DNA of 64,000 nucleotides from Mucilaginibacter arboris (GTDB lineage: Bacteria > Bacteroidota > Bacteroidia > Sphingobacteriales > Sphingobacteriaceae): assembly GCF_009754915.1 (NCBI RefSeq), contig NZ_WPIK01000003.1, positions 124,001 to 188,000 on the forward strand. The letters run 5' to 3'. The notes under the pieces are model-generated. The model was not told the origin of the DNA and ran no database searches. It saw only the letters and a program-made list of their open reading frames with translations. This document shows positions 1 through 9,717 of this stretch, in pieces; the first letter of the stretch is position 1; each line of letters begins with the position of its first letter. The position numbers were made by a program, and so were the translations under genes.

Positions 1-459
1 TTTGTTCTGTTCAATCAGATTATTTAATTGCGCAAAATCAAGCTGCATATTATAATGTAAATTACGAAGCAGGTCGTTAAATTGTGCCTGTTGTATGTTT
101 ACATCATCTTGCGCAAGCCGTATTTGTTTACCTCTTTTGCCTGCTGTTCTAAATAACTGACTGATTTGTGCAAAAACCTGTCCGTTACCATTAGCATGAT
201 TGAAGAAACCTGTTTCTTTGGTGTACAAATTCTGGTCGGTGCTTAACTCAGGATTGTCCCAAAGCTTTGCTTGTTGTATCAGCGCTTTGGTTGCGTCAAC
301 ATTATATTTTTGAGCAATGAGGCTGAAGTTGTTTATCAGGAACCTTTTTTCTGCTTCCTGAAATTTAAGTGTTAAAGTATCTGTTTGGTTTTGTGCATGA
401 AGTGCTGCAGTTATTGCCATTAAGGCAATTAAACTTGCAGCAAATTTTAGTTTAAACAT
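1..459 (-). CDS. TolC-family outer membrane efflux protein, N-terminal part
   Basis: The minus strand is open from an ATG at 457-459 to the window edge, giving the first 153 residues of a longer protein. It begins with a signal peptide (MFKLKFAASLIALMAITAAL, then HAQ). The following helical, Gln-rich stretch includes AKLWDNPELS, the pattern usual near the start of TolC/CusC-like channel proteins. The family forms the outer membrane channel of tripartite efflux pumps, and its usual length is above 400 residues, so most of the gene lies outside the window. Partner pump genes would be expected to the left. The family call is fairly sure; the exported substrate is not known. Confidence 0.75.
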   Translation of the reverse strand, partial: MFKLKFAASLIALMAITAALHAQNQTDTLTLKFQEAEKRFLINNFSLIAQKYNVDATKALIQQAKLWDNPELSTDQNLYTKETGFFNHANGNGQVFAQISQLFRTAGKRGKQIRLAQDDVNIQQAQFNDLLRNLHYNMQLDFAQLNNLIEQNK

Positions 460-593
460 ATTTGATCTCTTCGGAAATTTTTAAATAAATGTTTCGGTAA
501 CGCTCTTTATACGTAAAGGAATAAAAAATGGAAATAACTTTTGTCTGATTATAGCTTTTAACTTAGCAGTTAATAAGCTGTAACAAAGGCGTA

Positions 594-610
594 ATGCTTC
601 TTTTAGCAAC
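594..610 (-). repeat. Single copy of the ATGCTTCTTTTA word
   Basis: ATGCTTCTTTTAGCAAC lies alone between the divergent tolC-like gene and glgB. It is one of more than 50 copies of this word in the window. Confidence 0.75.
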
Positions 611-721
611 TTAAAATATAGGATTGCATTTAATATCTATTATTAAAGGGCGAAAGTTAGATATTATTACAAATATCGTTTGCAACTTTGTTGTTATTAA
701 CTTGTATATATTATCATAGAA

Positions 722-754
722 TTGTAAGCAAATACAGAAGGAAGTTTACTTTTG
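722..754 (+). promoter_or_regulatory. Likely glgB promoter of the Bacteroidota type
   Basis: TTG at 722-724 and TACTTTTG at 747-754 are 22 bases apart and match the Bacteroidota -33/-7 pattern (TTG, TAnnTTTG). The ATG at 791 follows 36 bases later, which argues against the in-frame TTG at 752. Confidence 0.5.
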
Positions 755-790
755 TTCTGCACTGTATTACAACCAGTAAACCTAAATATC

Positions 791-2917
791 ATGGCCAAAA
801 AATCAATTTCCGGAAAGGACGAAACAGTAAATAAAACTGCTTCTGCCAAAGAAAAAAAAGTACCGGCACCCAAAAAAGTACCTGTAAAAACAGTATCATC
901 TAATAAAAAAAATAAAAAGGCGGAAGATACAGCCTTACAACCAAGTGTTGAAACAGCCGGAATAATTTTAGCTGAGCCAGATATTGTTAAACCAGAAAGT
1001 GTCCACCTTAACGCTGTTGAAGTTTACAGCCGTTTTTCTGATTTTGATATTAACCTGTTTAAAGCTGGCAAACATTATAAGTTATACGAACTGCTGGGTT
1101 CGCATACGATGGAACATAAAGGTACGGTTGGAACTTATTTTGCCGTTTGGGCACCAAATGCACAGGAAGTTGCCGTTATTGGTAATTTTAACGGCTGGAA
1201 TAAAAATAGCCATAAACTGTTTATCCGTTGGGACGGTTCCGGCATTTGGGAAGGTTTTATTCCGCATGTTGGCCATAACGAAACGTACAAGTATTTAATC
1301 CGCTCTTTTTATGGCGAGGAACTGGAAAAAGGCGATCCATTTGCGTTGCGTTGGGAAGAACCACCACGTACAGCGTCTATCGTAACACATACTTATTTTG
1401 AGTGGGACGACCAGGACTGGATGAAAAAACGGGTACAGCATAACGCTTTAACCAAGCCGTACTCCGTTTACGAGGTGCATTTTGGTTCCTGGGCACGAAG
1501 CCCTGAAAGTCCGGAACAGTTTCTGGATTACCGGCAAATGGCTGCGGTAATGGTAAAATATGTAAAAGACATGGGTTTTACGCATGTTGAATTTATGCCG
1601 TTGGCAGAACATCCGTATTATCCAAGCTGGGGTTACCAAATTACCGGCTATTTTGCAGCAAGTACGCGTTATGGTTCTCCGCAGGATCTAATGTACCTGA
1701 TTTCAGAGTTTCATAAAGCTGATATTGGCGTAATTATGGATTGGGTGCCTTCACATTTTCCGGGAGATGCACACGGGCTTTTTAAATTCGACGGAACCAG
1801 TTTATACGAACATGAAGATGCAAGAAAAGGCTTTCATCCCGACTGGAAATCGTACATCTTTAATTACGGGAGAAATGAGGTAAAATCGTTCCTCATCAGC
1901 AACGCTTTGTTCTGGCTGGACCGTTATCATATTGATGGTTTACGGGTAGATGCCGTGGCTTCTATGTTGTATTTAGATTATTCGCGTAATGCAGGCGAGT
2001 GGGAACCCAACGTTTACGGAGGAAACGAAAACCTGGAAGCCATACACTTTTTAAGGGAATTTAACGAAGCCGTTTACAGCCATTATCCTGATGTACAAAC
2101 GATTGCCGAGGAATCTACTTCTTTTCCGGGCGTAAGTAAACCTACTTTTATGGGTGGCTTAGGTTTTGGAATGAAGTGGATGATGGGCTGGATGCATGAT
2201 ACAATCAAGTATTTTCATGAAGACCCGATCAACCGGAAATATCATCACCAGCAAATTACCTTCAGCTTGTTGTATGCTTTTACCGAAAACTTTATGCTGC
2301 CTTTATCGCATGATGAAATTGTTTATGGTAAACATGCCATGATCAATAAAATGCCGGGCGATGAATGGCAGCGTTTTGCCAATTTACGTGTTTTGTACAG
2401 CTACATGTTTACACATCCCGGAACGAAATTATTATTTATGGGGGATGAATTTGCACAAACAGAAGAGTGGAAATTTGACCAATCGTTAGACTGGCATTTG
2501 CTGGAATACCGGCCGCATAAAGGAATGCAGGATTTAGTTAAAGCGTTAAACCATTTGTATAAATCGGAACCTGCCTTGTATGAAAAAGCTTTTTCAGGAG
2601 AAGGATTTGAGTGGATTGATGATGGAAACGCAGCAGATTCAGTGCTGATTTATGTCCGAAAAGGAAACCTTCCGGAAAATAATTTAGTGGTGGTGCTAAA
2701 CTTTACACCGGTAGTACGGGAAGGTCACCGTGTTGGTGTACCGGAAGCCGGAACCTGGAAAGAAATTTTTAATTCTGATGAGCTGCATTTTTGGGGAAGC
2801 GGCACTGTTAATCCAAAGAAATTAAAAACTGAAGCAGTGGGCTGGAATTACAGAGAGCAATCCATTAAATTAAATTTGCCGCCTTTAGGCGTTAGCGTGC
2901 TAAAAAAAGTACGGTAA
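791..2917 (+). CDS. glgB: 1,4-alpha-glucan branching enzyme GlgB
   Basis: GlgB forms the alpha-1,6 branches of glycogen in the cytoplasm. From the ATG at 791 the protein has 708 residues. It starts with a Lys-rich, low-complexity tail of about 70 residues that the usual enzyme lacks, then a CBM48 domain, the GH13 barrel and a C-terminal beta domain. The catalytic residues are visible: Asp387 in GLRVDAVAS, Glu440 in AEEST and the Asp of LPLSHDE. Spacing of the first two equals that of the E. coli enzyme (53 residues). Other family signatures are DWVPSHF, MLYLDYSR and GWMHDT. The stop codon TAA lies inside a copy of the repeat word. No other glycogen gene is adjacent. Confidence 0.93.
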   Translation: MAKKSISGKDETVNKTASAKEKKVPAPKKVPVKTVSSNKKNKKAEDTALQPSVETAGIILAEPDIVKPESVHLNAVEVYSRFSDFDINLFKAGKHYKLYELLGSHTMEHKGTVGTYFAVWAPNAQEVAVIGNFNGWNKNSHKLFIRWDGSGIWEGFIPHVGHNETYKYLIRSFYGEELEKGDPFALRWEEPPRTASIVTHTYFEWDDQDWMKKRVQHNALTKPYSVYEVHFGSWARSPESPEQFLDYRQMAAVMVKYVKDMGFTHVEFMPLAEHPYYPSWGYQITGYFAASTRYGSPQDLMYLISEFHKADIGVIMDWVPSHFPGDAHGLFKFDGTSLYEHEDARKGFHPDWKSYIFNYGRNEVKSFLISNALFWLDRYHIDGLRVDAVASMLYLDYSRNAGEWEPNVYGGNENLEAIHFLREFNEAVYSHYPDVQTIAEESTSFPGVSKPTFMGGLGFGMKWMMGWMHDTIKYFHEDPINRKYHHQQITFSLLYAFTENFMLPLSHDEIVYGKHAMINKMPGDEWQRFANLRVLYSYMFTHPGTKLLFMGDEFAQTEEWKFDQSLDWHLLEYRPHKGMQDLVKALNHLYKSEPALYEKAFSGEGFEWIDDGNAADSVLIYVRKGNLPENNLVVVLNFTPVVREGHRVGVPEAGTWKEIFNSDELHFWGSGTVNPKKLKTEAVGWNYREQSIKLNLPPLGVSVLKKVR

Positions 2918-2981
2918 AAACAGCATCAGGTGAGAAAGCTGGTTTATAAAAAATGGCTTCTTGCCTGATGCTTCTTTTATC
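2913..2981. repeat. Inverted repeat pair, likely terminator after glgB
   Basis: The left arm GGTAAAAACAGCATCAGG (2913-2930) and the right arm CCTGATGCTTCTTTTATC (2964-2981) pair with a few mismatches. One arm carries the AAAACAG form of the word and the other the AAAGAAG form. The first arm contains the glgB stop codon. The structure sits between convergent genes and could end transcription from both. Confidence 0.7.
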
Positions 2982-3027
2982 AGGAAAAAATAATGAGCCA
3001 ATAGTTTTCCCTTTTCCGAAGGAAACA

Positions 3028-3681
3028 TTAAACATCAATAATACCTTTTTTAATAGCATAAATTACCAGGCCGACAATATTTTTAGAACCGGTTTTTTCA
3101 AACAGTTTGGTACGGTAACCTTCAACGGTGCGTACACTTAAAAAAAGCTGGTCAGCAATTTCGGTATTCTGTTTTTCCTGGCAAATCAGTTTTAATATTT
3201 CTGTTTCGCGTTCGTTCAGCTCTGTTTCGTCCTTCCCTTTTAAGTGGATCGAGTTTTTCCCCATCAATTGCTTTATCAGCGTAACAGAAAGATGCTCGTT
3301 AAAATAATAGCCCTTTTTATATACGGTAAAAACAGCATCTATAATTTCCTGCGGTTCGGCATTTTTAAGCAAGTAACCGCAAGCGCCTGCCTTCATAATA
3401 TCGAGAATGTATTTATCCTCATTAAACATAGATAAGGCAAGCACTTTAACATGGTTAAAATGTTCATGAATGTACGTTGTTGCTTCCATGCCATCCATTT
3501 CGGGCATTTTAATATCCATTAAAACAATGTCCGGGTTTTTTAAAGCCAACTGTTTAACTAATTCTATCCCGTTTGCAGCTTCAAAAAGTATGTTGAGGCC
3601 TACACAATCTTCCAGTGTTGCTTTTAGTCCCTCCCTAAAAATTTTATGGTCATCAGCAATAGCTAAGTTTATCACAGCCAT
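3028..3681 (-). CDS. LuxR/NarL-type response regulator
   Basis: This 217-residue protein has an N-terminal receiver domain with acidic pocket (ADDH, residues 9-12), phospho-acceptor Asp56 (VLMDIKMP) and a conserved Lys (YLLKNA). A GerE-type helix-turn-helix follows at about 150-210 (LNERETEILKLICQ). It is a DNA-binding transcription regulator, probably phosphorylated by the histidine kinase encoded 40 bases upstream. It is the last gene of a four-gene cluster on the minus strand. Target genes cannot be told from the sequence. The codons for VFTV include a copy of the TAAAAACAGCAT word in antisense (3327-3338). Confidence 0.9.
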   Translation of the reverse strand: MAVINLAIADDHKIFREGLKATLEDCVGLNILFEAANGIELVKQLALKNPDIVLMDIKMPEMDGMEATTYIHEHFNHVKVLALSMFNEDKYILDIMKAGACGYLLKNAEPQEIIDAVFTVYKKGYYFNEHLSVTLIKQLMGKNSIHLKGKDETELNERETEILKLICQEKQNTEIADQLFLSVRTVEGYRTKLFEKTGSKNIVGLVIYAIKKGIIDV

Positions 3682-3721
3682 AATGCTTTTTTTGATTAAA
3701 ATTAAAACTAATAGTTAATTA

Positions 3722-4510
3722 TTAAGCTACTAAATTTACTTTTATTTCTGCCTGCATACCTTGCCCAGGGTTGGTAATGAGTTCAATTTTCCCTTTAATA
3801 AAATCTGTGCGGCTTTGCATATTTTTTAAGCCCGAACCATTTTTAATTTCCTGCAGATTAAAACCAGCGCCGTCATCCCGGTAAGTTAAAAGCAGTTGAT
3901 TATTTTTTACCGTTAAATTTAACCCGATAAAAGAAGCATGTGCATGTTTAATTGAGTTGCCAAAAAGCTCCTGTACGATGCGGTAAAGTGTAACTTCAAT
4001 TTCGGCACTAAATCTTTTTTGTTCTGTTTCGTGTTTAAAATTTACTTCTATCCCCGTGTTTCGCTGTATTTTAATACAGAGATCATTTAAAGCTTCTACC
4101 AAACCAAAATCTGTTAATAATGGTGGCCTTACGTTTTGAATAATGCTGCGGATTTCTACAATACACTCATCAATCAGTTTTCTGGTATTGCTTAATAAAG
4201 GAACGGCTTGCTCATCTGCAGCACATGTTTTATCCAACCGGTGCAAATTCAGTTTAATTGCAGATAAAACCTGGCCAACGCTGTCGTGCAAGTCTTCGGC
4301 AAGCCTTTTCCGCTCGCTTTCCTGCGTTTCCAGAATGGCACGCAGCAGGTCGTTTTGTTTGTCGATCTGTAAATTCCTTCGCTCTTCCTGGTTTTTAATC
4401 ATCCTTCTCTGGTAGATAATTACAAACAGGAACAGAAAAGTAATCAGCAAAACAACTACCAGCGTGCCAATGATCAGTACAGTAGTTAAGTTATCTTCTG
4501 AGGTTTGCAC
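3722..4510 (-). CDS. Sensor histidine kinase, HisKA_3 (DesK/NarX) type
   Basis: The protein has 262 residues. One membrane helix lies at about 9-33 and is followed by a coiled-coil segment, the HisKA_3 dimerisation domain with phospho-accepting His75 (EDLHDSVGQ) and a HATPase domain (GNSIKHAHAS, DDGAGFN, GSGLKNM). There is no sensory domain of its own. The start overlaps the end of the upstream seven-helix membrane gene by 25 bases, so the two are surely co-transcribed. The membrane protein may provide the sensing part; that is inference. The LuxR-type regulator downstream is the likely partner. Confidence 0.88.
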   Translation of the reverse strand: MQTSEDNLTTVLIIGTLVVVLLITFLFLFVIIYQRRMIKNQEERRNLQIDKQNDLLRAILETQESERKRLAEDLHDSVGQVLSAIKLNLHRLDKTCAADEQAVPLLSNTRKLIDECIVEIRSIIQNVRPPLLTDFGLVEALNDLCIKIQRNTGIEVNFKHETEQKRFSAEIEVTLYRIVQELFGNSIKHAHASFIGLNLTVKNNQLLLTYRDDGAGFNLQEIKNGSGLKNMQSRTDFIKGKIELITNPGQGMQAEIKVNLVA

Positions 4511-5133
4511 AATAATCCGATAGCAAAAAGTAAGTTAGCGATGATATTGGTTACAGAAGGTATCATGTAAAAATTAGATTGATGATTACTACTTAACCTG
4601 TTAAAGAGCATAAATAAAAATATGTTAATTGAAAAATAAATTAGCACAGCAGAGTTGATCCAAAACATGGGCAGTCTTTCTATATGTATAAATTCCTTCA
4701 GATTAAGTAATTGATAAAAATACAGTAAAGAAAGTGGCACTAAAAAAATACACAAAACAGTATTTGACGATGATGGATAAACTAAAATGCTGTTTTTAAC
4801 AGTGTAAAATAGTATTGCTGTCAAGGCAAATACTGTCATGATAAGTGTAATTATTTTGAATTGCTTTTGCTGAAAAGAAAGGTAATATATGAAGCCATAG
4901 AATATAACGCTGATAATAATATAAATATGTAATAATGGGATACTGGTTGTTATATTCAAATACCTCTTTAAAAATAACCATCCTGCAAAATCAAACATTG
5001 CAGAAATACAAAAAAAAACAGCTACTAATTTTAGTGTAAAATCTATATTTTTTAAATTAATTATTGCAGTAATAATTGGCCACAACCCAGAAATAAGCGA
5101 GATATAGGTTAAAATTAGTTTTGTGCTCATCAT
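4486..5133 (-). CDS. Seven-helix membrane protein of sensory cluster
   Basis: The 215-residue protein is almost entirely hydrophobic, with about seven membrane helices (near residues 5-25, 34-54, 68-88, 95-113, 124-143, 157-175 and 190-206) and short loops. I recognise no named family and no catalytic motif. Its gene overlaps the histidine kinase gene and lies 20 bases after a conserved cytosolic protein gene. That context, together with the lack of a sensor domain in the kinase, suggests a detached membrane sensor or a modulator of the kinase. This is inference from gene order only. Confidence 0.65.
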   Translation of the reverse strand: MMSTKLILTYISLISGLWPIITAIINLKNIDFTLKLVAVFFCISAMFDFAGWLFLKRYLNITTSIPLLHIYIIISVIFYGFIYYLSFQQKQFKIITLIMTVFALTAILFYTVKNSILVYPSSSNTVLCIFLVPLSLLYFYQLLNLKEFIHIERLPMFWINSAVLIYFSINIFLFMLFNRLSSNHQSNFYMIPSVTNIIANLLFAIGLLCKPQKIT

Positions 5134-5153
5134 TTTTGGTTCATGGGTCAGCG

Positions 5154-5639
5154 CTAACTTGTAAGTTCATTATTAGGGCAGCCTTCTGTGCCTGGGCATG
5201 GCACGGCTTGTTCCGCCAAAATATAGTCATCATAGCCCCCAGTATTTAAATTTCTTAATTGCGGTTCAGGTTGCGTAACTGCTTTATTTGGAAGCTGGTT
5301 ATTGGTTCCCGGGATCAGGTCCTTGTTAACACTGCTTGTGCCTGCTATAATCAAATGTTTTTCGCCGGTTATTTGGGCCGCATCCCTTAAAAAATTAATT
5401 AAAATCAGTACCAAGCGTTGGGTAACGCTTAAGGGTTTGCTGTTGGCGTAATAGATACGAAGGCCGGAGCAATCCTTCTGGTTTAATATTTTTTCGATAA
5501 TGTCTCTGCCAAAAAGATGAGAAATGGTTTCGCCCGGCACTTGTCTTTGCCTGGAATACTTAGTCCATTTAGCCGCAGTTTTTAAATCGATTTCGTTGCC
5601 AATCCGGTTAACCGGCGTTTCTTCATTTTGTCTTTCCAT
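5154..5639 (-). CDS. Conserved hypothetical protein, first gene of sensory cluster
   Basis: This soluble protein of 161 residues has no signal peptide or membrane helix. It contains an N-terminal stretch DLKTAAKWTKYSRQ, then FGRDIIEKIL and GLRIYYANSK, which resemble a group of short uncharacterised Bacteroidota proteins seen near membrane proteins. The C-terminal part is polar, with a CPGTEGCPNN segment holding two Cys. The function is unknown. It begins a compact minus-strand cluster with the seven-helix membrane protein, histidine kinase and regulator, so it may be part of the same signalling path. Confidence 0.6.
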   Translation of the reverse strand: MERQNEETPVNRIGNEIDLKTAAKWTKYSRQRQVPGETISHLFGRDIIEKILNQKDCSGLRIYYANSKPLSVTQRLVLILINFLRDAAQITGEKHLIIAGTSSVNKDLIPGTNNQLPNKAVTQPEPQLRNLNTGGYDDYILAEQAVPCPGTEGCPNNELTS

Positions 5640-5894
5640 GATAATTGTTGGTCTAAATTCAGTATAAATTTAAGGTATTAGCTTTGATAATTTTTTAGGC
5701 CGGGCTTAATTATTAAGAAAATAATAAAATTGGTGATTTTATAATCAGCTAAAAATCAGTTGATAGAAGAAGTATGGGGTTTATTATGTTTGTGGTAAAT
5801 TCCGTAGCAGCAACATTGCGATTACGTAATTTTACGTATAATAAGAAGAGGTTAACCGAATGGTTTTACCAGATAGGGGGTGGTTTTAAAATCT

Positions 5895-5934
5895 CATAAA
5901 ACAAAAGGAGCCGGTTAAAAAACCAGCTCCTTTT
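5895..5934 (-). terminator. Terminator of the pfkA-gapA operon
   Basis: AAAAGGAGCCGGTT (5903-5916) pairs with AACCAGCTCCTTTT (5921-5934) with one mismatch. On the minus strand the hairpin runs into TTTTGTTTTATG. It follows the gapA stop codon. Confidence 0.8.
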
Positions 5935-5941
5935 AATGCAG

Positions 5942-5958
5942 ATGCTTCTTTTAGCACC
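5942..5958 (-). repeat. Single repeat word copy after gapA
   Basis: ATGCTTCTTTTAGCACC followed by TAAAAATTA is one of the conserved longer forms of the window-wide word. It lies between the gapA stop and its terminator. Confidence 0.75.
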
Positions 5959-5974
5959 TAAAAATTAATACGGC

Positions 5975-7823
<1,849 letters not shown>

Positions 7824-7826
7824 CGG

Positions 7827-8807
7827 TTAGATAGCTAAAATATCAACCATGTCCAGTAAATCCGGTTCCAGCTTAAATTCGTGTGTAGATATAGCTTCTT
7901 CCAGTTCTGCCAGCTGGATAGTGTTACCTTTTAAACCAACCATTTTCCGTGTTTCGCCGTTTAGCAGCGCATTTACCGCAGCATAACCTAAACGGCTTCC
8001 CAGCACACGGTCGAAACTGCTTGGGCTTCCGCCTCTTTGCAAATGCCCCAAAATAGTTACTTTAACATCATAAGACGGAACGTGCTCCTTTACCTTTTTT
8101 GCAATATCGTAAGCGCCGCCATTTTTATCGCCTTCTGCTACAATTACAATGCTGGAAGTTTTTTTATTGCTGCCAGATTTAAGGTTTTCAATCAGTTCAT
8201 CAATAGCTGTTTCTTTTTCGGGCAGTAAAATGGCTTCTGCACCACCGGCAACACCGGCGCGCAGGGCAATACAACCAGAATCGCGGCCCATCACTTCAAT
8301 AAAAAACAAACGGTCGTGTGCATCTGCCGTATCGCGTATTTTATCTAACGCTTCAACTACCGTATTGGTAGCGGTATCAAAACCCAGCGTAAAATCAGAT
8401 CCGTAAAGGTCATTATCAATAGTTCCGGGGATACCAATAACGGGAATATCGTAAATTCTCGAAAAACGCTCGGCACCGGTAAAAGTACCATCGCCTCCAA
8501 TCACAATCAATCCTTCAATACCCCGGTTTTTTAAATTCTGATATGCTTTTTCTAAGCCACTTTCTTCTTTAAACTCCATACAGCGGGCCGTTTTCAGGAT
8601 GGTGCCGCCCAAATGCAGGATATTACTCACCGAACGCTCGTTCATATCATACATATTATTGTTGATCAGGCCCTGATAACCTTGCTTTACACCAACAACC
8701 TGTAACCCATGAAATATGCCTGTTCGTACAACGGCGCGTATGCAAGGGTTCATTCCCGGTGCGTCACCGCCAGAAGTTAGTACGGCAATTTTGTTTATTT
8801 TAGACAT
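7827..8807 (-). CDS. pfkA: 6-phosphofructokinase, ATP-dependent
   Basis: PfkA phosphorylates fructose 6-phosphate to the 1,6-bisphosphate. At 326 residues it has the usual bacterial length. The ATP site motif SGGDAPGMN lies at 12-20 and GGDGTFTGA at 104-112. The catalytic Asp131 is in PGTIDNDLYGSD, and the substrate motif MGRDSG follows. The gene starts a three-gene operon that also encodes a BadF-type protein and GapA, joining two steps of glycolysis. The start ATG at 8807 is divergent from the NUDIX regulator gene, with 110 bases between them. Confidence 0.95.
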   Translation of the reverse strand: MSKINKIAVLTSGGDAPGMNPCIRAVVRTGIFHGLQVVGVKQGYQGLINNNMYDMNERSVSNILHLGGTILKTARCMEFKEESGLEKAYQNLKNRGIEGLIVIGGDGTFTGAERFSRIYDIPVIGIPGTIDNDLYGSDFTLGFDTATNTVVEALDKIRDTADAHDRLFFIEVMGRDSGCIALRAGVAGGAEAILLPEKETAIDELIENLKSGSNKKTSSIVIVAEGDKNGGAYDIAKKVKEHVPSYDVKVTILGHLQRGGSPSSFDRVLGSRLGYAAVNALLNGETRKMVGLKGNTIQLAELEEAISTHEFKLEPDLLDMVDILAI

Positions 8808-8917
8808 TCTTTTAAACGGCTCCTTGTTTTGCGAAGATAAGGTGTAATTTTTACACTAAGTAATATTTATTTATTAAATTTGAACAAACAAGCAATCTTA
8901 CGCCTAACACCTTAAAT

Positions 8918-9613
8918 TTGGAAACAATATTACCAAAATTTGATTCAGTATTTTCTATTGATTGTGTAATCTTCGGGTTTCAGGCCAATGAACTGAAAAT
9001 TTTATTGATAGAAAGAAATGAAGAACCATTTAAAGGGTGGCGCGCATTACCGGGATATATTGTAAAAAAAGATGAAAGTATAGATGATGCAGCCGAACGC
9101 ATTTTATACGAGTTAACCGGACTGCGAGACCTGCACATGGAGCAGTTTCATACTTTTGGTGATGTGGACAGGCACCCGCAAGGCAGGGTAATTACGATTG
9201 CTTATTATGCCTTGATCCGTATTGATGTACAAAAAGAACTGAAGCCTGTAACCAATATTGCAAAAAGTGCTTTCTGGTACCCGGTTAATGAATTAGGGAA
9301 ACTGCCTTTTGATCATGCTAAAGTTTTTGAAACAGGTTTTCAGAAATTACGCCGACGGTTGGGTTACCAGCCTATTGCATTTGAGCTACTGCCCGAAAAA
9401 TTTACGCTGACCCAATTGCAAACGCTTTACGAAGCGATATTGAACAAAAAGCTCGACAAGCGCAACTTCCGGAAAAAAATGCTGAGCTACGGTTTTTTAA
9501 AAGAGCTGGACGAAAAACAGAAAGGCGTTTCCTATCGGGCAGCAAAGTTGTATCGTTTTGACCGCAGGAAATACAACAAGATTTTCCAGAACGAACTGAG
9601 CATAAATGGCTGA
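8918..9613 (+). CDS. NUDIX-domain transcription regulator (NrtR-like)
   Basis: This 231-residue protein has an N-terminal NUDIX domain (GWRALPGYIVKKDESIDDAA leads into ERILYELTGL) whose usual REXXEE core is changed to ERILYEL, as common in NrtR regulators that bind but do not cleave the ligand. A winged-helix part follows from about 150 (RNFRKKMLSYGFLKEL). Family members control NAD or sugar metabolism genes. It is divergent from pfkA, so control of that operon is possible but inferred. The start is a TTG at 8918; no ATG fits the expected N-terminus. A -7-like box TAAATTTG lies at 8875-8882. Confidence 0.8.
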   Translation: METILPKFDSVFSIDCVIFGFQANELKILLIERNEEPFKGWRALPGYIVKKDESIDDAAERILYELTGLRDLHMEQFHTFGDVDRHPQGRVITIAYYALIRIDVQKELKPVTNIAKSAFWYPVNELGKLPFDHAKVFETGFQKLRRRLGYQPIAFELLPEKFTLTQLQTLYEAILNKKLDKRNFRKKMLSYGFLKELDEKQKGVSYRAAKLYRFDRRKYNKIFQNELSING

Positions 9614-9717
9614 TGCTTCTTTTATCACCTAAAAATTAGTGTGGTAAAAGAAGCACCGTTATGTAAAACCTGCTTTAAACTAATAAGGCAGGTTTTTTTA
9701 TGTGGTAAAAGAAGTAT
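9613..9717. repeat. Inverted repeat-word pair plus third copy around a terminator
   Basis: ATGCTTCTTTTATCACC (9613-9629) and the opposite GGTAAAAGAAGCA (9643-9655) form an inverted pair with a 13-base loop. A third copy, TAAAAGAAGTAT, lies at 9706-9717. A separate hairpin terminator lies between the second and third copies. Confidence 0.75.
9665..9699 (+). terminator. Hairpin terminator after the NUDIX regulator gene
   Basis: AAACCTGC (9666-9673) pairs with GCAGGTTT (9688-9695), and the run of T continues after the stem. It lies between convergent genes. Confidence 0.75.

Larger units (their letters stand above)
460..790. other. Intergenic region between divergent tolC-like gene and glgB
   Basis: This 331-base AT-rich stretch separates two divergent genes. 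It holds one copy of the window-wide repeat word (594-610) and a likely glgB promoter (722-754). I see no further gene. Confidence 0.6.
5640..5974. other. Intergenic region between sensory cluster and gapA
   Basis: These 335 bases hold the presumed promoter of the sensory cluster (no clear box seen), the gapA terminator (5895-5934) and a repeat word copy (5942-5958). I see no gene. Confidence 0.6.
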
